From the NCBI GenBank assembly GCA_028692765.1, contig JAQUWT010000008.1:1-51026 (forward strand): DNA of 51,026 nt. The letters are read 5' to 3'. The DNA comes from Patescibacteria group bacterium. Lineage in GTDB: Bacteria; Patescibacteriota; Patescibacteriia; Patescibacteriales; UBA12465. The notes beneath the pieces are model-generated. The model was given only the letters and a program-made list of their open reading frames with translations. It was not told the origin of the DNA and made no database searches. This document shows positions 33,089 through 41,292 of the stretch, one piece after another (within the stretch, counting starts at the first letter, position 1; each line of letters begins with the position of its first letter). The position numbers and the translations under genes were made by a program.

Positions 33089-33829
33089 ATGAAAAAAGGC
33101 ACAATTATTATCGCGCTTGTCGGCATTTTAGCTATTGCCGGCATAGCCGCTTATTCTGTTTATATGGGCAATCGCTCCATTAATCAGGATCGTTTTTCAG
33201 TTTCCGGTTCGGGCACGGTCTACGCTAAGGCCGATATCGCCAATATCACGGTCGGTTTGCGTACGGATGTGAAAAAGACGGCGGCTGAAGCCACCAAGGA
33301 GAGCACCGAAAAAATGAATGCTATCATTTCCAGTATTAAAGATTTGGGTATTGAAGAGAAAGATATAAAAACGACCGACTATTCTTTAAATCCGATTTAT
33401 AATTGGATTGACGGCCGCGGCCAGGTCTTGCAGGGCTATCAAGTTTCCCAGAATGTCAGCGTTAAGGTCAGGGATTTGGATAAGATTGGCGATGTTATCG
33501 CTAAAACCACCGAACAGGGAGCCAACCAAATCGGCAATGTCAGCTTTACCATCGACGACGAGTATGATTTAAAAAATCAGGCCAGGGAATTGGCGATTCA
33601 GAAAGCCAAAGAAAAGGCCGCGATGATGGCCGAACAGACGGGCATGAAATTGGGTAGAATCAAGGGCGTATATGAAAGCGCCGATATCGCCACTCCGGTG
33701 CCGATGTATGCCAACGCTAAATTAATGTTAGATGAAAGTGCGGCCGGGCTTTCTCTGGAGTCGGCCAATATTCAGACCGGCCAGAATGAAATCAGGGTGG
33801 AAGTGACTTTGACTTACGAAGTCAAGTAG
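33089..33829 (+). CDS. SIMPL domain-containing protein (DUF541), second copy
   Basis: 246 residues with an N-terminal signal anchor (TIIIALVGILAIAGIAAYSV) and a full SIMPL domain: RFSVSGSGTVYAKADIANIT, then IKTTDYSLNPIYNW and LARELAIQKAKEKA-like helices, ending EVTLTYEVK. Role unknown; SIMPL proteins are secreted or membrane-anchored. Its neighbours are transporters, but a terminator after it separates it from the P-type ATPase. Confidence 0.9.
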   Translation: MKKGTIIIALVGILAIAGIAAYSVYMGNRSINQDRFSVSGSGTVYAKADIANITVGLRTDVKKTAAEATKESTEKMNAIISSIKDLGIEEKDIKTTDYSLNPIYNWIDGRGQVLQGYQVSQNVSVKVRDLDKIGDVIAKTTEQGANQIGNVSFTIDDEYDLKNQARELAIQKAKEKAAMMAEQTGMKLGRIKGVYESADIATPVPMYANAKLMLDESAAGLSLESANIQTGQNEIRVEVTLTYEVK

Positions 33830-33845
33830 ACTTTATTTTTCCTTT

Positions 33846-33874
33846 AAAGCCGTCCCTGATTGGGGCGGCTTTTT
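33846..33874 (+). terminator. Intrinsic terminator after the second SIMPL gene
   Basis: AAAGCCGTCCC / GGGGCGGCTTT stem with a T run. Confidence 0.88.
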
Positions 33875-33935
33875 GTTTTGCTAAAAAGTCGGGAAAAGGG
33901 TAAAATTAAAATATTAATGATTTAATTATTTTTTT

Positions 33936-36491
33936 ATGTCTTGGCAGGATTTTGCGTCTTTAGATGCCTTGGAGGCTTGTAAAAATCTCGGCAGTGTCTG
34001 CGAGAACGGCTTAAGCGCCCAGGAAGCGCGCCGGCGTTTGCTGGCTCAGGGGAAAAATCGCGTTAGCTCCGCTCATCTTAGCGCCGGGCAGATTTTTTGG
34101 CGCCAATTAAAATCGCCTTTCATTTATTTGCTTTTATTTGCATCCTTGCTTTCCTTCGTTTTGCAGAATTTTGCCGAAGGTTTCATGATTATCCTGTTTA
34201 TTTTTATCAATACCGCACTCGGTTTTTTCCAAGAATACCGTTCAGAAAAGACCGCACAGATGCTTTCTCGCCTGATTACTTGGCGCTCTAAAGTGATTCG
34301 CGGCGGCAAGGAGCAGTCGGTTTTAACCGAAGAATTGGTGGCCGGAGATATTATTCTGCTGGAAACCGGCGATAAGGTCGGGGCGGATGCCCGTCTTATC
34401 TACACTCAGAATTTCAGTGTTGACGAATCGGCCCTGACCGGAGAATCGGTCGCGGTTTTTAAAGAAAGCGAGCGTTGCCATGTCGGGGATGGAGGCTTGG
34501 AAGCGGCGCTTAATATGGTTTTTGCCGGCACGGCGGTAGTCGGCGGCAAGGCGACCGCTATTATCACTGCCACCGGCCTAAAGACTGAATTTGGACAGAT
34601 TGCCGGCTTGGTAGCTAAAACTAAAAGGGTGAGTAGTTTTGAAGTCGGGATTAACAAATTTTCCAATTTTATTCTAAAGCTGACTTTGGTGACTTTGGCT
34701 TTTGTAATTCTGTTAAATTTCATTATTAAAGGTTCAAGCTTAAATTGGCTTGAACTTATAATTTTCGCCATCGCCTTGGCTATCGGCGTGATTCCCGAAG
34801 CCTTGCCTTTGGTTATGACTTTTTCTTTTTCCAAGGGAGCGGCCAAGTTGGCCAAGAAAAAAGTGGTGGTTAAGCGCTTATCGGCAGTGGAAGATTTGGG
34901 AAACATTGAAATTCTGTGTTCAGATAAGACAGGGACTCTTACGGAAAACCGTTTGCAAGTCGCCGAGCGCTTTGCTTCAGAAAGCGGCAAGGAAGAAGAG
35001 GTGCTCCTGTTTTCGCTTTTGGCTTCGGCGGCCGCGGCTGATAGCGGCGACCCTTTTGACGAGTCTATCCGCTTAGCGGCCGGTAAAAGCGGCCGGCAGT
35101 GGCGGGAAAATTATCAAGTTTTATTTGACTCTCCTTTTGATCCGCGCTATTTGCGCAATAATGTTTTAGCGGAAAAGGACGGAAAAGTAATTTTTTTAGT
35201 GCGTGGCGCTTTGGAGGTAATCGCGCCGATGTGCAGCCAGGGGGAAATTGAGGCCGCTCAAGCCTGGGCCAAAGAGCAGGGGCGGCGAGGACGGCGCGTC
35301 TTGGCTATCGCTTCCAAGCCGATAGATAATCTTGATTTTGATGATTTTTGCGCGCGTTTCCGTGAAGAAGAGCAGTCTTTGTCTCTGCGGGGACTGATTT
35401 CTTTTGTCGACCCGGTGAAGGCGAGTACGATTTCGGCGGTCGGCAAAGCTAAAGAATTGGGAGTCGGCATCAAAGTCATTACCGGCGACAGTTTGGATGT
35501 AGCCGCCGCCGTCGGCTTTGAAGTCGGCCTCTGTCAAAGTCCGGAGGAAGCCATCAGCGCCGCTGATTTCAATAAGCTGGATGAGGTGGGTAAAGAAGAG
35601 GCTCTGCGCCGCTACCATATTTTTGCCCGGGTGGCGCCGGAACAGAAGCATGACATTATCAAGCGTCTGCAGGCGCAATATAGCGTCGGCTATCTCGGTG
35701 ACGGTATTAATGACGCTCCGGCCTTAAAAGCGGCCGGTGTGTCTTTAGCGGTTGATAACGCTTCCGATATCGCGCGGGAAGCGGCCGATATCATCCTTTT
35801 GGAGAATGATTTGAATATCATTATTGAAGGCATCCGTGAGGGCCGGGCGATTTTTGCCAATAGCATCAAATACATCAAGGCGACTTTAGCTTCTAATTTC
35901 GGTAATTTTTATGCGGTCGCCATCGCCTCTTTACTGATTGATTATCTGCCGATGCTGCCTTTGCAGATATTGCTCCTGAATTTAGTTTCTGATTTTCCGA
36001 TGATTGCCATTGCTGGCGACAATGTCGACGATGAAGAATTATTGACCCCGCGCCGCTACGAGGTGCGCGATATCATTATCGCCGCCCTGGCTCTCGGCGT
36101 AATCAGCACAATTTTTGATTTTGTCTTTTTTGCCTTGTTCAGCCGGATTTCTCCCCAGGTTTTGCAGACCAATTGGTTTATCGCCAGCACTTTAACGGAG
36201 CTGCTCTTCATTTTCTCGATTCGCAGCCGTTTGTCTATCTTTAAGGCGCGCCGCCCCAGCGCCATTCTGGCTTATTTGACTGTGCCGGCGGCCCTGCTGG
36301 CCATTATTATCCCTTATACCCGCTTCGGCCAAGATTTTTTCGCTTTCACGCCGCCGGCACCCCAGCATCTTTTGTGGATATTGGGCATCGCTTTGCTTTA
36401 TCTGGTCTCAACGGAAATTTTCAAGCTCTTGTATTACCGGCAGAAAAATCTGCGCCTAGGGCCGTCTTCGCGCCTATCGGCCGATATTTAG
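33936..36491 (+). CDS. Cation-transporting P-type ATPase (P2/P3-like)
   Basis: 851 residues. The order is cation-ATPase N domain (EACKNLGSVCENGLSAQEA), actuator TGES at about residue 168, M4 with IPEALPLVM, phosphorylation motif DKTGTLTEN (Asp330), and hinge GDGINDAPALKAAGVSLAV. M4 IPEALP differs from PEGLP of calcium pumps and PEMLP of MgtA magnesium pumps, so the ion is uncertain; the block VEDLGNIEILCSDKTG is nearest to MgtA-like pumps. Ten transmembrane helices. Followed by a terminator; single-gene unit. Confidence 0.9.
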   Translation: MSWQDFASLDALEACKNLGSVCENGLSAQEARRRLLAQGKNRVSSAHLSAGQIFWRQLKSPFIYLLLFASLLSFVLQNFAEGFMIILFIFINTALGFFQEYRSEKTAQMLSRLITWRSKVIRGGKEQSVLTEELVAGDIILLETGDKVGADARLIYTQNFSVDESALTGESVAVFKESERCHVGDGGLEAALNMVFAGTAVVGGKATAIITATGLKTEFGQIAGLVAKTKRVSSFEVGINKFSNFILKLTLVTLAFVILLNFIIKGSSLNWLELIIFAIALAIGVIPEALPLVMTFSFSKGAAKLAKKKVVVKRLSAVEDLGNIEILCSDKTGTLTENRLQVAERFASESGKEEEVLLFSLLASAAAADSGDPFDESIRLAAGKSGRQWRENYQVLFDSPFDPRYLRNNVLAEKDGKVIFLVRGALEVIAPMCSQGEIEAAQAWAKEQGRRGRRVLAIASKPIDNLDFDDFCARFREEEQSLSLRGLISFVDPVKASTISAVGKAKELGVGIKVITGDSLDVAAAVGFEVGLCQSPEEAISAADFNKLDEVGKEEALRRYHIFARVAPEQKHDIIKRLQAQYSVGYLGDGINDAPALKAAGVSLAVDNASDIAREAADIILLENDLNIIIEGIREGRAIFANSIKYIKATLASNFGNFYAVAIASLLIDYLPMLPLQILLLNLVSDFPMIAIAGDNVDDEELLTPRRYEVRDIIIAALALGVISTIFDFVFFALFSRISPQVLQTNWFIASTLTELLFIFSIRSRLSIFKARRPSAILAYLTVPAALLAIIIPYTRFGQDFFAFTPPAPQHLLWILGIALLYLVSTEIFKLLYYRQKNLRLGPSSRLSADI

Positions 36492-36504
36492 AATTTGGAT
36501 AAAC

Positions 36505-36536
36505 AAAAACAGGCTCGGAAAAGCAGCCTGTTTTTT
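36505..36536. terminator. Terminator after the P-type ATPase
   Basis: AAAAACAGGCT / AGCCTGTTTTTT arms. The converging flavoprotein gene ends 8 bases away, so it can act in both directions. Confidence 0.88.
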
Positions 36537-36543
36537 GTATGTC

Positions 36544-37119
36544 TTATTTTAAATATTCCATTATCCTCTCCGCCATCTTATTCAGCCGGCCTTTGTTTTT
36601 TTCTAGTTTTTGCGCTCCGCCCAGCAGGAATCCTTTAGTTTGCATCCCGCAGAATCCGAGCGTGTGCTTCAAGAGGACGCGCAGGGAAGAACTGCCGGTA
36701 AAAAAGCGAGTATATACCAGCGGTCCGCCGCTGGTGGTGAAAGCGGCCGCTTTTTTGCCTTTAAGCAGGCCGACCGGCAGGCCGTTTTTATAGACGAAGC
36801 CGAAATGGCTGGCAAATACTCTATCCAGGAATCCCTTTAGGACAGCGGGCATATTCTGCCACCAGGTCGGGTAGATAAAAAGCAGGCGGTCGGCGGCTTT
36901 GATTTTTTCTTGAAAGCCCAAGTTTTCCGGACTGACTTCCCGGCGCCCAGCCGTATATAGTTCCGAATCTTTTAGGACTGGGTCGTAATTTAGGGCGTAG
37001 AGGTCGAGGATTTCCCAGTCGGCTTGTTGCTTTTCCAGTTGTTCTTGGACGCGGCCAAGGAGGTAGCCGCAATGGCCTTCGCGGTTAGGGTGGGCGTAGA
37101 CAATGAGATACTTGGGCAT
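36544..37119 (-). CDS. NAD(P)H-dependent flavin/quinone oxidoreductase (flavodoxin-like fold)
   Basis: 191 residues. YLIVYAHPNREGHCGYLLGR at the N-terminus and the FIYPTWWQNMPAVLKGFLDR block are typical of the NQO1/KefF/MdaB/YwrO family, which reduces quinones by two electrons with bound FMN or FAD. TTSGGP marks another flavin-contact loop. It follows an HxlR regulator gene on the same strand 49 bases upstream, an arrangement like quinone- or aldehyde-stress operons. Confidence 0.88.
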   Translation of the reverse strand: MPKYLIVYAHPNREGHCGYLLGRVQEQLEKQQADWEILDLYALNYDPVLKDSELYTAGRREVSPENLGFQEKIKAADRLLFIYPTWWQNMPAVLKGFLDRVFASHFGFVYKNGLPVGLLKGKKAAAFTTSGGPLVYTRFFTGSSSLRVLLKHTLGFCGMQTKGFLLGGAQKLEKNKGRLNKMAERIMEYLK

Positions 37120-37168
37120 AAATTTATTTGGCCGCTGTTTTTATCTTTTCAACGGCGCTGATTTGTTA

Positions 37169-37507
37169 TTATTTATTTTTTTTAAATTTAAGGCGATGTT
37201 TATTTCCCCAGTCCGCCGTGGCAGAAAGGACTTTTTCCAGGCTTTGGCCGTAGGGCGTTATCCAATACTCCACTTTCGGCGGCACTTGGCGGTAGATTTC
37301 GCGGTGGACGATGCCGTCTTTTTCCAGCGAGCGCAATTCTCCGGTCAGGACTTTTTGCGAGATGCTCCCCAGGCTTTTTTGTAATTCGTTAAAACGCATC
37401 TTTTTTTCAAAAAGGTGCCAAAGAATCAGGGGTTTCCATTTGCCGCCGATTATCTCCAGTGTTGCCTGGATGGCGGCGTGACATTTGAATTTATCGTGTT
37501 TAGCCAT
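37169..37507 (-). CDS. HxlR family winged-helix transcriptional regulator
   Basis: 112 residues. HxlR pattern: CHAAIQATLEIIGGKWKPLI, MRFNELQKSLGSISQKVLTG (recognition helix) and VPPKVEYWITPYGQSL. Cys8 in KFKCHA is at the position of the redox-sensing cysteine of YodB/HypR-type members, so control by quinones or disulfide stress is plausible. It is first in an operon with a quinone-reductase-like gene and divergent from a YceI lipoprotein gene; a palindrome in its promoter suggests autoregulation. Confidence 0.9.
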   Translation of the reverse strand: MAKHDKFKCHAAIQATLEIIGGKWKPLILWHLFEKKMRFNELQKSLGSISQKVLTGELRSLEKDGIVHREIYRQVPPKVEYWITPYGQSLEKVLSATADWGNKHRLKFKKNK

Positions 37508-37527
37508 ATAGTTACTTTTATATCTGT

Positions 37528-37557
37528 ATTATATATTAAAGTATGTACTTGCGTCAA
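37528..37557 (-). promoter_or_regulatory. hxlR promoter with internal palindromic operator
   Basis: On the minus strand TTGACG, an 18-base spacer and TATAAT. The near-palindrome AAGTATGTACTT (37539-37550) lies in the spacer, where a bound HxlR dimer would block RNA polymerase. A second site, GTATAATGATAC (37563-37574), contains a -10-like box for the divergent YceI gene. Confidence 0.6.
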
Positions 37558-37626
37558 TGTTAGTATAATGATACAATATCTTCACTTTTTAATTAATAAA
37601 TTTTATAAACTTAAAATCATAATTAT

Positions 37627-38307
37627 ATGAAACAGGCATTGTTAGTTATATTTTTAGGCTTCGCTTTAGTCGCCTTAACCGCTTGCACCGGCAACCGTTC
37701 ACGCCAGGCCGATAGCGACGATAAACAGGGCGAAAGCGCTAAGGTTTCGGTCGATGATAAGGGCGCCGAAGGCCCGGTGCTTTTATTGGACGGTTCATAT
37801 CAGCTTGACCCGGCTAATTCCCAGCTGACTTGGCACGGAGAAAAGGTAATCGGCAAGGGGCATACCGGCACCGTCGCTTTCCAATCCGGCGATTTGCAAG
37901 TGCAAGACAATAGTTTAAGCGCCGGCCAATTCGTCATTGATTTGTCCTCTTTAAAGAATGACGAAAATATCGCTTCTTTGGATAATCACTTAAAGAGTGC
38001 CGATTTTTTTGACGTCGCTAATTATCCGACCGCTCAATTGGTAATCACGGGCATCGAGGCGGGTGAAGACGGCCGTTATAAAATTAGCGCCGATTTAAGC
38101 ATTAAAGATGTGACCGCTCCGGTCAATTTCGAGGCTAAATTAGCGCCTACGGTCAACGGTTTATCCGCTAGCGCCCAGTTTGAGATTGACCGCACCGTTT
38201 GGGGCTTAAAATACGGTTCTGGCAAATTTTTTCAAGATTTGGGAGATAACATGATTAATGATGACATCGTTTTCACCGTTAACCTGCAAGCGGTTAGAGC
38301 CAATTAA
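37627..38307 (+). CDS. YceI family lipoprotein
   Basis: 226 residues. Lipoprotein signal peptide with lipobox ALTAC (Cys20), a linker of about 25 residues rich in Asp/Ser/Lys, then the YceI lipocalin-like barrel: YQLDPANSQLTWHGEKVIGK, GTVAFQSGDLQV, LKSADFFDVANYPTAQLVI, SIKDVTAPVNFEAKL and DRTVWGLKYGSG. YceI proteins bind isoprenoids or amphiphiles such as polyprenyl or quinone tails. It is divergent from the HxlR/flavoprotein operon, consistent with a shared quinone or lipid link. Confidence 0.92.
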   Translation: MKQALLVIFLGFALVALTACTGNRSRQADSDDKQGESAKVSVDDKGAEGPVLLLDGSYQLDPANSQLTWHGEKVIGKGHTGTVAFQSGDLQVQDNSLSAGQFVIDLSSLKNDENIASLDNHLKSADFFDVANYPTAQLVITGIEAGEDGRYKISADLSIKDVTAPVNFEAKLAPTVNGLSASAQFEIDRTVWGLKYGSGKFFQDLGDNMINDDIVFTVNLQAVRAN

Positions 38308-38335
38308 TTTATTATTGGCTCACACTTTGCCTCCT

Positions 38336-38365
38336 AAAAAAAGAAGGCCTTAGTCCTTCTTTTTT
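38336..38365 (+). terminator. Intrinsic terminator after the YceI gene
   Basis: AAAAAGAAGG / CCTTCTTTTT arms, T run. Confidence 0.87.
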
Positions 38366-38429
38366 GATTGCCTGGGTCTAGCTTTTTTTTATCTTTTTTG
38401 TTAATCTAAGGGGGAATTAAATTAAAATT

Positions 38430-39893
38430 ATGGCAGAAGAAGTAATCTTAAGATTTGACGAAGTCACTTTCGAATATTTAGCCAAGAAGCCGGTTTTAAA
38501 AGAAGCCAGTTTCAGTGTGCGCCGAGGAGCAAAAATTACCTTGATGGGGCAGAACGGCGCCGGCAAGAGCACGATTTTTTCCTTGCTCAAGGGTGAAATT
38601 ATCCCTAAGAGCGGTAAAATTTCTTTAACTAATCATCCCAGCATCGGCGCCGCCCGCCAGACGATGGCGCGTGAGCATTTAAGCCTGAGTGTGGAAGATT
38701 ATTTTGCCACGGTTTTCAAAGAGAAGCCGGCTAATCTGCGCAGCCGTATCAGCAAGGTTTTGGAAGCGGTTAATTTGGAAGTGCCCTTTGAAAAGATTGT
38801 CGGTGAATTGTCCGGCGGCCAGCAGGCGCGCCTGCTTTTAGCCTACGCCTTGATTCAAGACCCCGACATCCTTTTACTGGATGAGCCGACCAATAATTTG
38901 GATAAAGAGGGAATCGATCATCTGCTTACTTTCTTAATCATGTATGACAAGACGGTGATGGTTATTTCCCATGACGCCGATTTCCTTAATTGTTTTACCG
39001 AAGGCGTTATCTATCTCGATGTTTTTACCCATCAGACCGAAATGTATGTCGGCGACTATTATTCGGTGGTGGAAGAAATCGGCAAGCGGATAGAAAGGGA
39101 AATTAAGAAGAATGCGCAGCTGGAAAAGAAGATTATCGATCGCAAGGAAAAAGTCAATTTTTTCGCCCATAAGGGCGGCAAGATGCGCAAATTGGCACAA
39201 AAAATGAAAGAGGAAACGGAAGAGTTGGAAGAGAATATGGTCGATGTCCGCAAAGAAGATAAAACCATCAGGGACTTCAATATCCCCGTGCAGGAAGATT
39301 TAAGTGGAGAAATCGTCCGTTTGGATAGAGTAAGAGTGATAAAAAATCATGAGCCTGTATTTTGTGAAGTCAATAAAGCCTTAACTCGAAGAACGCGCTT
39401 GTTGGTAACCGGTCCTAACGGTATCGGTAAGAGCACGCTCCTGCGCGCTTTGGTCGGCCGCACTCAGGAAGGCATCAGCATTGCCAAAGGAGTAAAAGTC
39501 GGTTATTACAGCCAGGATTTTTCCAATCTACCCTATGACCAGACTGCCTACCAAGTTTTAGCTGCTGATTTAGTGGAGGGGGCGGGCGAACAAGAGCTTC
39601 GTTCTTTGGCTGCCGGATTCTTGCTGACCGGAGAAGTTTTAGCCTTGCCCGTCGCCGCTTTGTCCGAAGGGCAGAAAGGTCTTTTAGCTTTTGCTCGCTT
39701 GGTGATGTTGAAGCCGGGCTTGTTAATTTTAGATGAACCGACCAATCATATTAATTTCCGCCATATTCCCGTTATCGCCCAGGCTTTAAATGAATATGAA
39801 GGCGCAATTATCATGGTCAGCCACATGCCGGAATTTGTGAACCAGATAAGAATAGACGAAGAATTAGATTTGGGTAAGCTGGGGGAAAAATAA
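38430..39893 (+). CDS. ABC-F family ATP-binding cassette protein
   Basis: 487 residues with two fused ABC domains and no membrane part: Walker A GQNGAGKST near residue 38 and GPNGIGKST near 330; signatures VGELSGGQQARLL and LSEGQKGLLAFARL; Walker B ILLLDEPTNN and LILDEPTNH. A charged helical linker joins the halves (IGKRIEREIKKNAQLEKKII). ABC-F proteins act on the ribosome; some rescue stalled ribosomes or confer antibiotic resistance. The subclass cannot be told. Bounded by terminators on both sides. Confidence 0.93.
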   Translation: MAEEVILRFDEVTFEYLAKKPVLKEASFSVRRGAKITLMGQNGAGKSTIFSLLKGEIIPKSGKISLTNHPSIGAARQTMAREHLSLSVEDYFATVFKEKPANLRSRISKVLEAVNLEVPFEKIVGELSGGQQARLLLAYALIQDPDILLLDEPTNNLDKEGIDHLLTFLIMYDKTVMVISHDADFLNCFTEGVIYLDVFTHQTEMYVGDYYSVVEEIGKRIEREIKKNAQLEKKIIDRKEKVNFFAHKGGKMRKLAQKMKEETEELEENMVDVRKEDKTIRDFNIPVQEDLSGEIVRLDRVRVIKNHEPVFCEVNKALTRRTRLLVTGPNGIGKSTLLRALVGRTQEGISIAKGVKVGYYSQDFSNLPYDQTAYQVLAADLVEGAGEQELRSLAAGFLLTGEVLALPVAALSEGQKGLLAFARLVMLKPGLLILDEPTNHINFRHIPVIAQALNEYEGAIIMVSHMPEFVNQIRIDEELDLGKLGEK

Positions 39894-39912
39894 TTTTTAT
39901 ATGCCAATAAAG

Positions 39913-39946
39913 AAAAAGCTCCTTATCAGATGATGAGGAGCTTTTA
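39913..39946. terminator. Bidirectional terminator after the ABC-F gene
   Basis: AAAAGCTCCT (39914-39923) / AGGAGCTTTT (39936-39945). It also overlaps the stop of the converging membrane protein gene. Confidence 0.88.
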
Positions 39947-40474
39947 TCCTATAAAGAACTTTAGTGTCAAATATAACAGATAGGCACAGCCGGCCAGTAG
40001 CAGGCCGAAGAGGAGTCCGAAAGCGGCAAAGCCGACAATTAGTCCGAATACAAGGGCAAGAAATATGCCCGTAAATTCTTCAAAGGCCAAGCCGCAGACG
40101 GCGGCAAAGAGCATGCCGGCATAAATAGCCAATATGCCTGAAGCTGAGTAATGAGCCAGAATTAAAATTATCAGCATTTCTCCGCTTAAAATCAAAATAT
40201 TGGTCTGTCTATTTATTTTTTTTCTTACGGCCGCTAAGGCATAGATAAAGAGCGGCAGAAAGAAGATATCCCAAAAACGGGAGTAGGGGCGGGGTAATTT
40301 AAAAAATTCCGGCGCACCCAGCGCATAGGTCCAGTCTTTGTAAAGACGGACTTGTTCGATTGCCGGAAATAATATCCAGCCCATTTCTTTTAGCCAGTAC
40401 AATAAGGCTAAAATTACTAGAAATATCCCGGCGCCAATCGCCAGGAAAAACTGTTTTTTTGAAAGTTTTTTCAT
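39944..40474 (-). CDS. Multi-pass membrane protein of unknown function
   Basis: 176 residues with about five transmembrane helices (first FFLAIGAGIFLVILALLYWL; last AAFGLLFGLLLAGCAYLLYL). A loop between helices 1 and 2 holds LYKDWTYALGAPEFFKLPRP. No family recognised. It is divergent from yjjX and converges with the ABC-F gene. Host-like codon use. Confidence 0.72.
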   Translation of the reverse strand: MKKLSKKQFFLAIGAGIFLVILALLYWLKEMGWILFPAIEQVRLYKDWTYALGAPEFFKLPRPYSRFWDIFFLPLFIYALAAVRKKINRQTNILILSGEMLIILILAHYSASGILAIYAGMLFAAVCGLAFEEFTGIFLALVFGLIVGFAAFGLLFGLLLAGCAYLLYLTLKFFIG

Positions 40475-40554
40475 GACGATTTATTTGTTTGGTTAATTGT
40501 AAAGAATATAGTATCATAATATATAGAGCATTTTTTGTAAAGATTGATAATTTT

Positions 40555-41091
40555 ATGATTAAAAAAATCGTGGTTGCTTCTTTGAATCCAGTAAAAATTG
40601 AGGCCGCGCGTTTAAGCTTTGCCAAAGCCTTTCCCGGAGAAGAATTCAGTATTTCCGGGGTGGCGGCTGTCTCTGGAGTTCCCAGTCAGCCTTTGTCCGA
40701 TGAAGAGACGAAGCTCGGGGCCTTAAACCGTCTGCAATCGGCTCGTTCTTTGGAAGCGGGAGCGGATTTTTATGTCGCTTTTGAAGGCGGAGTGGAAGAT
40801 AGCGGCGGCCGTTTGGCGGAATTCGCCTGGGCGGCGGTTTTGTCGGCTGACGGCCGGAACGGAGAAGCGCGCAGCGCTCTTTTCTTCGGTCCTCAAAGTT
40901 TGTATGATTTGGTTATCGGCCAAGGACTGGAAGTGGGCGAGGCGACCGATATTTTATTTAACGATAAAAATTCCAAGCAGAAAATCGGAGCGGTAGGCAA
41001 TTTCAGCAAGGGCGCGGTGACGCGGACAGATTTCTATGTCCAGCCCGGTATTTTAGCTCTTTTGCCGTTTATTCACCCCGAACTTTATTGA
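40555..41091 (+). CDS. yjjX: Inosine/xanthosine triphosphatase (DUF84 family)
   Basis: 178 residues. Hydrolyses non-canonical ITP/XTP to keep the nucleotide pool clean. KKIVVASLNPVKIEAARLSF at the N-terminus, VSGVPSQPLSDEETKLGALN, DFYVAFEGGVED and the GAVGNFSKGAVTRTDFY block are characteristic. The frame is open from 40489, but the ATG at 40555 aligns with the conserved MKKIVVAS start. Confidence 0.9.
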   Translation: MIKKIVVASLNPVKIEAARLSFAKAFPGEEFSISGVAAVSGVPSQPLSDEETKLGALNRLQSARSLEAGADFYVAFEGGVEDSGGRLAEFAWAAVLSADGRNGEARSALFFGPQSLYDLVIGQGLEVGEATDILFNDKNSKQKIGAVGNFSKGAVTRTDFYVQPGILALLPFIHPELY

Positions 41092-41117
41092 GATATTTTT
41101 TATTTTTTTACCTAGTT

Positions 41118-41146
41118 TTAGCCGGCTTAGTCCGGCTTTTATTTTT
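41118..41146 (+). terminator. Intrinsic terminator after yjjX
   Basis: AGCCGG / CCGGCT hairpin (41120-41137) with a following T-rich run. Confidence 0.8.
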
Positions 41147-41181
41147 ATTTATTATTCGCATAAATATAAAATTACTTAGAC

Positions 41182-41210
41182 TTGACAAATAGGGTGATGA
41201 AAATTAAGAT
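41182..41210 (+). promoter_or_regulatory. Promoter for the PIN-PhoH gene
   Basis: TTGACA, 17-base spacer, TAAGAT. The leader of about 75 bases contains a perfect AT-only hairpin with 11-base arms (41224-41234 and 41237-41247). Confidence 0.7.
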
Positions 41211-41292
41211 GGAATTAAGAGCGTTAATAGAATTTTAATTCTATTAATCCAATTCGTAAATTAACAATTAATTTCACCTAAATAAATTAGTC

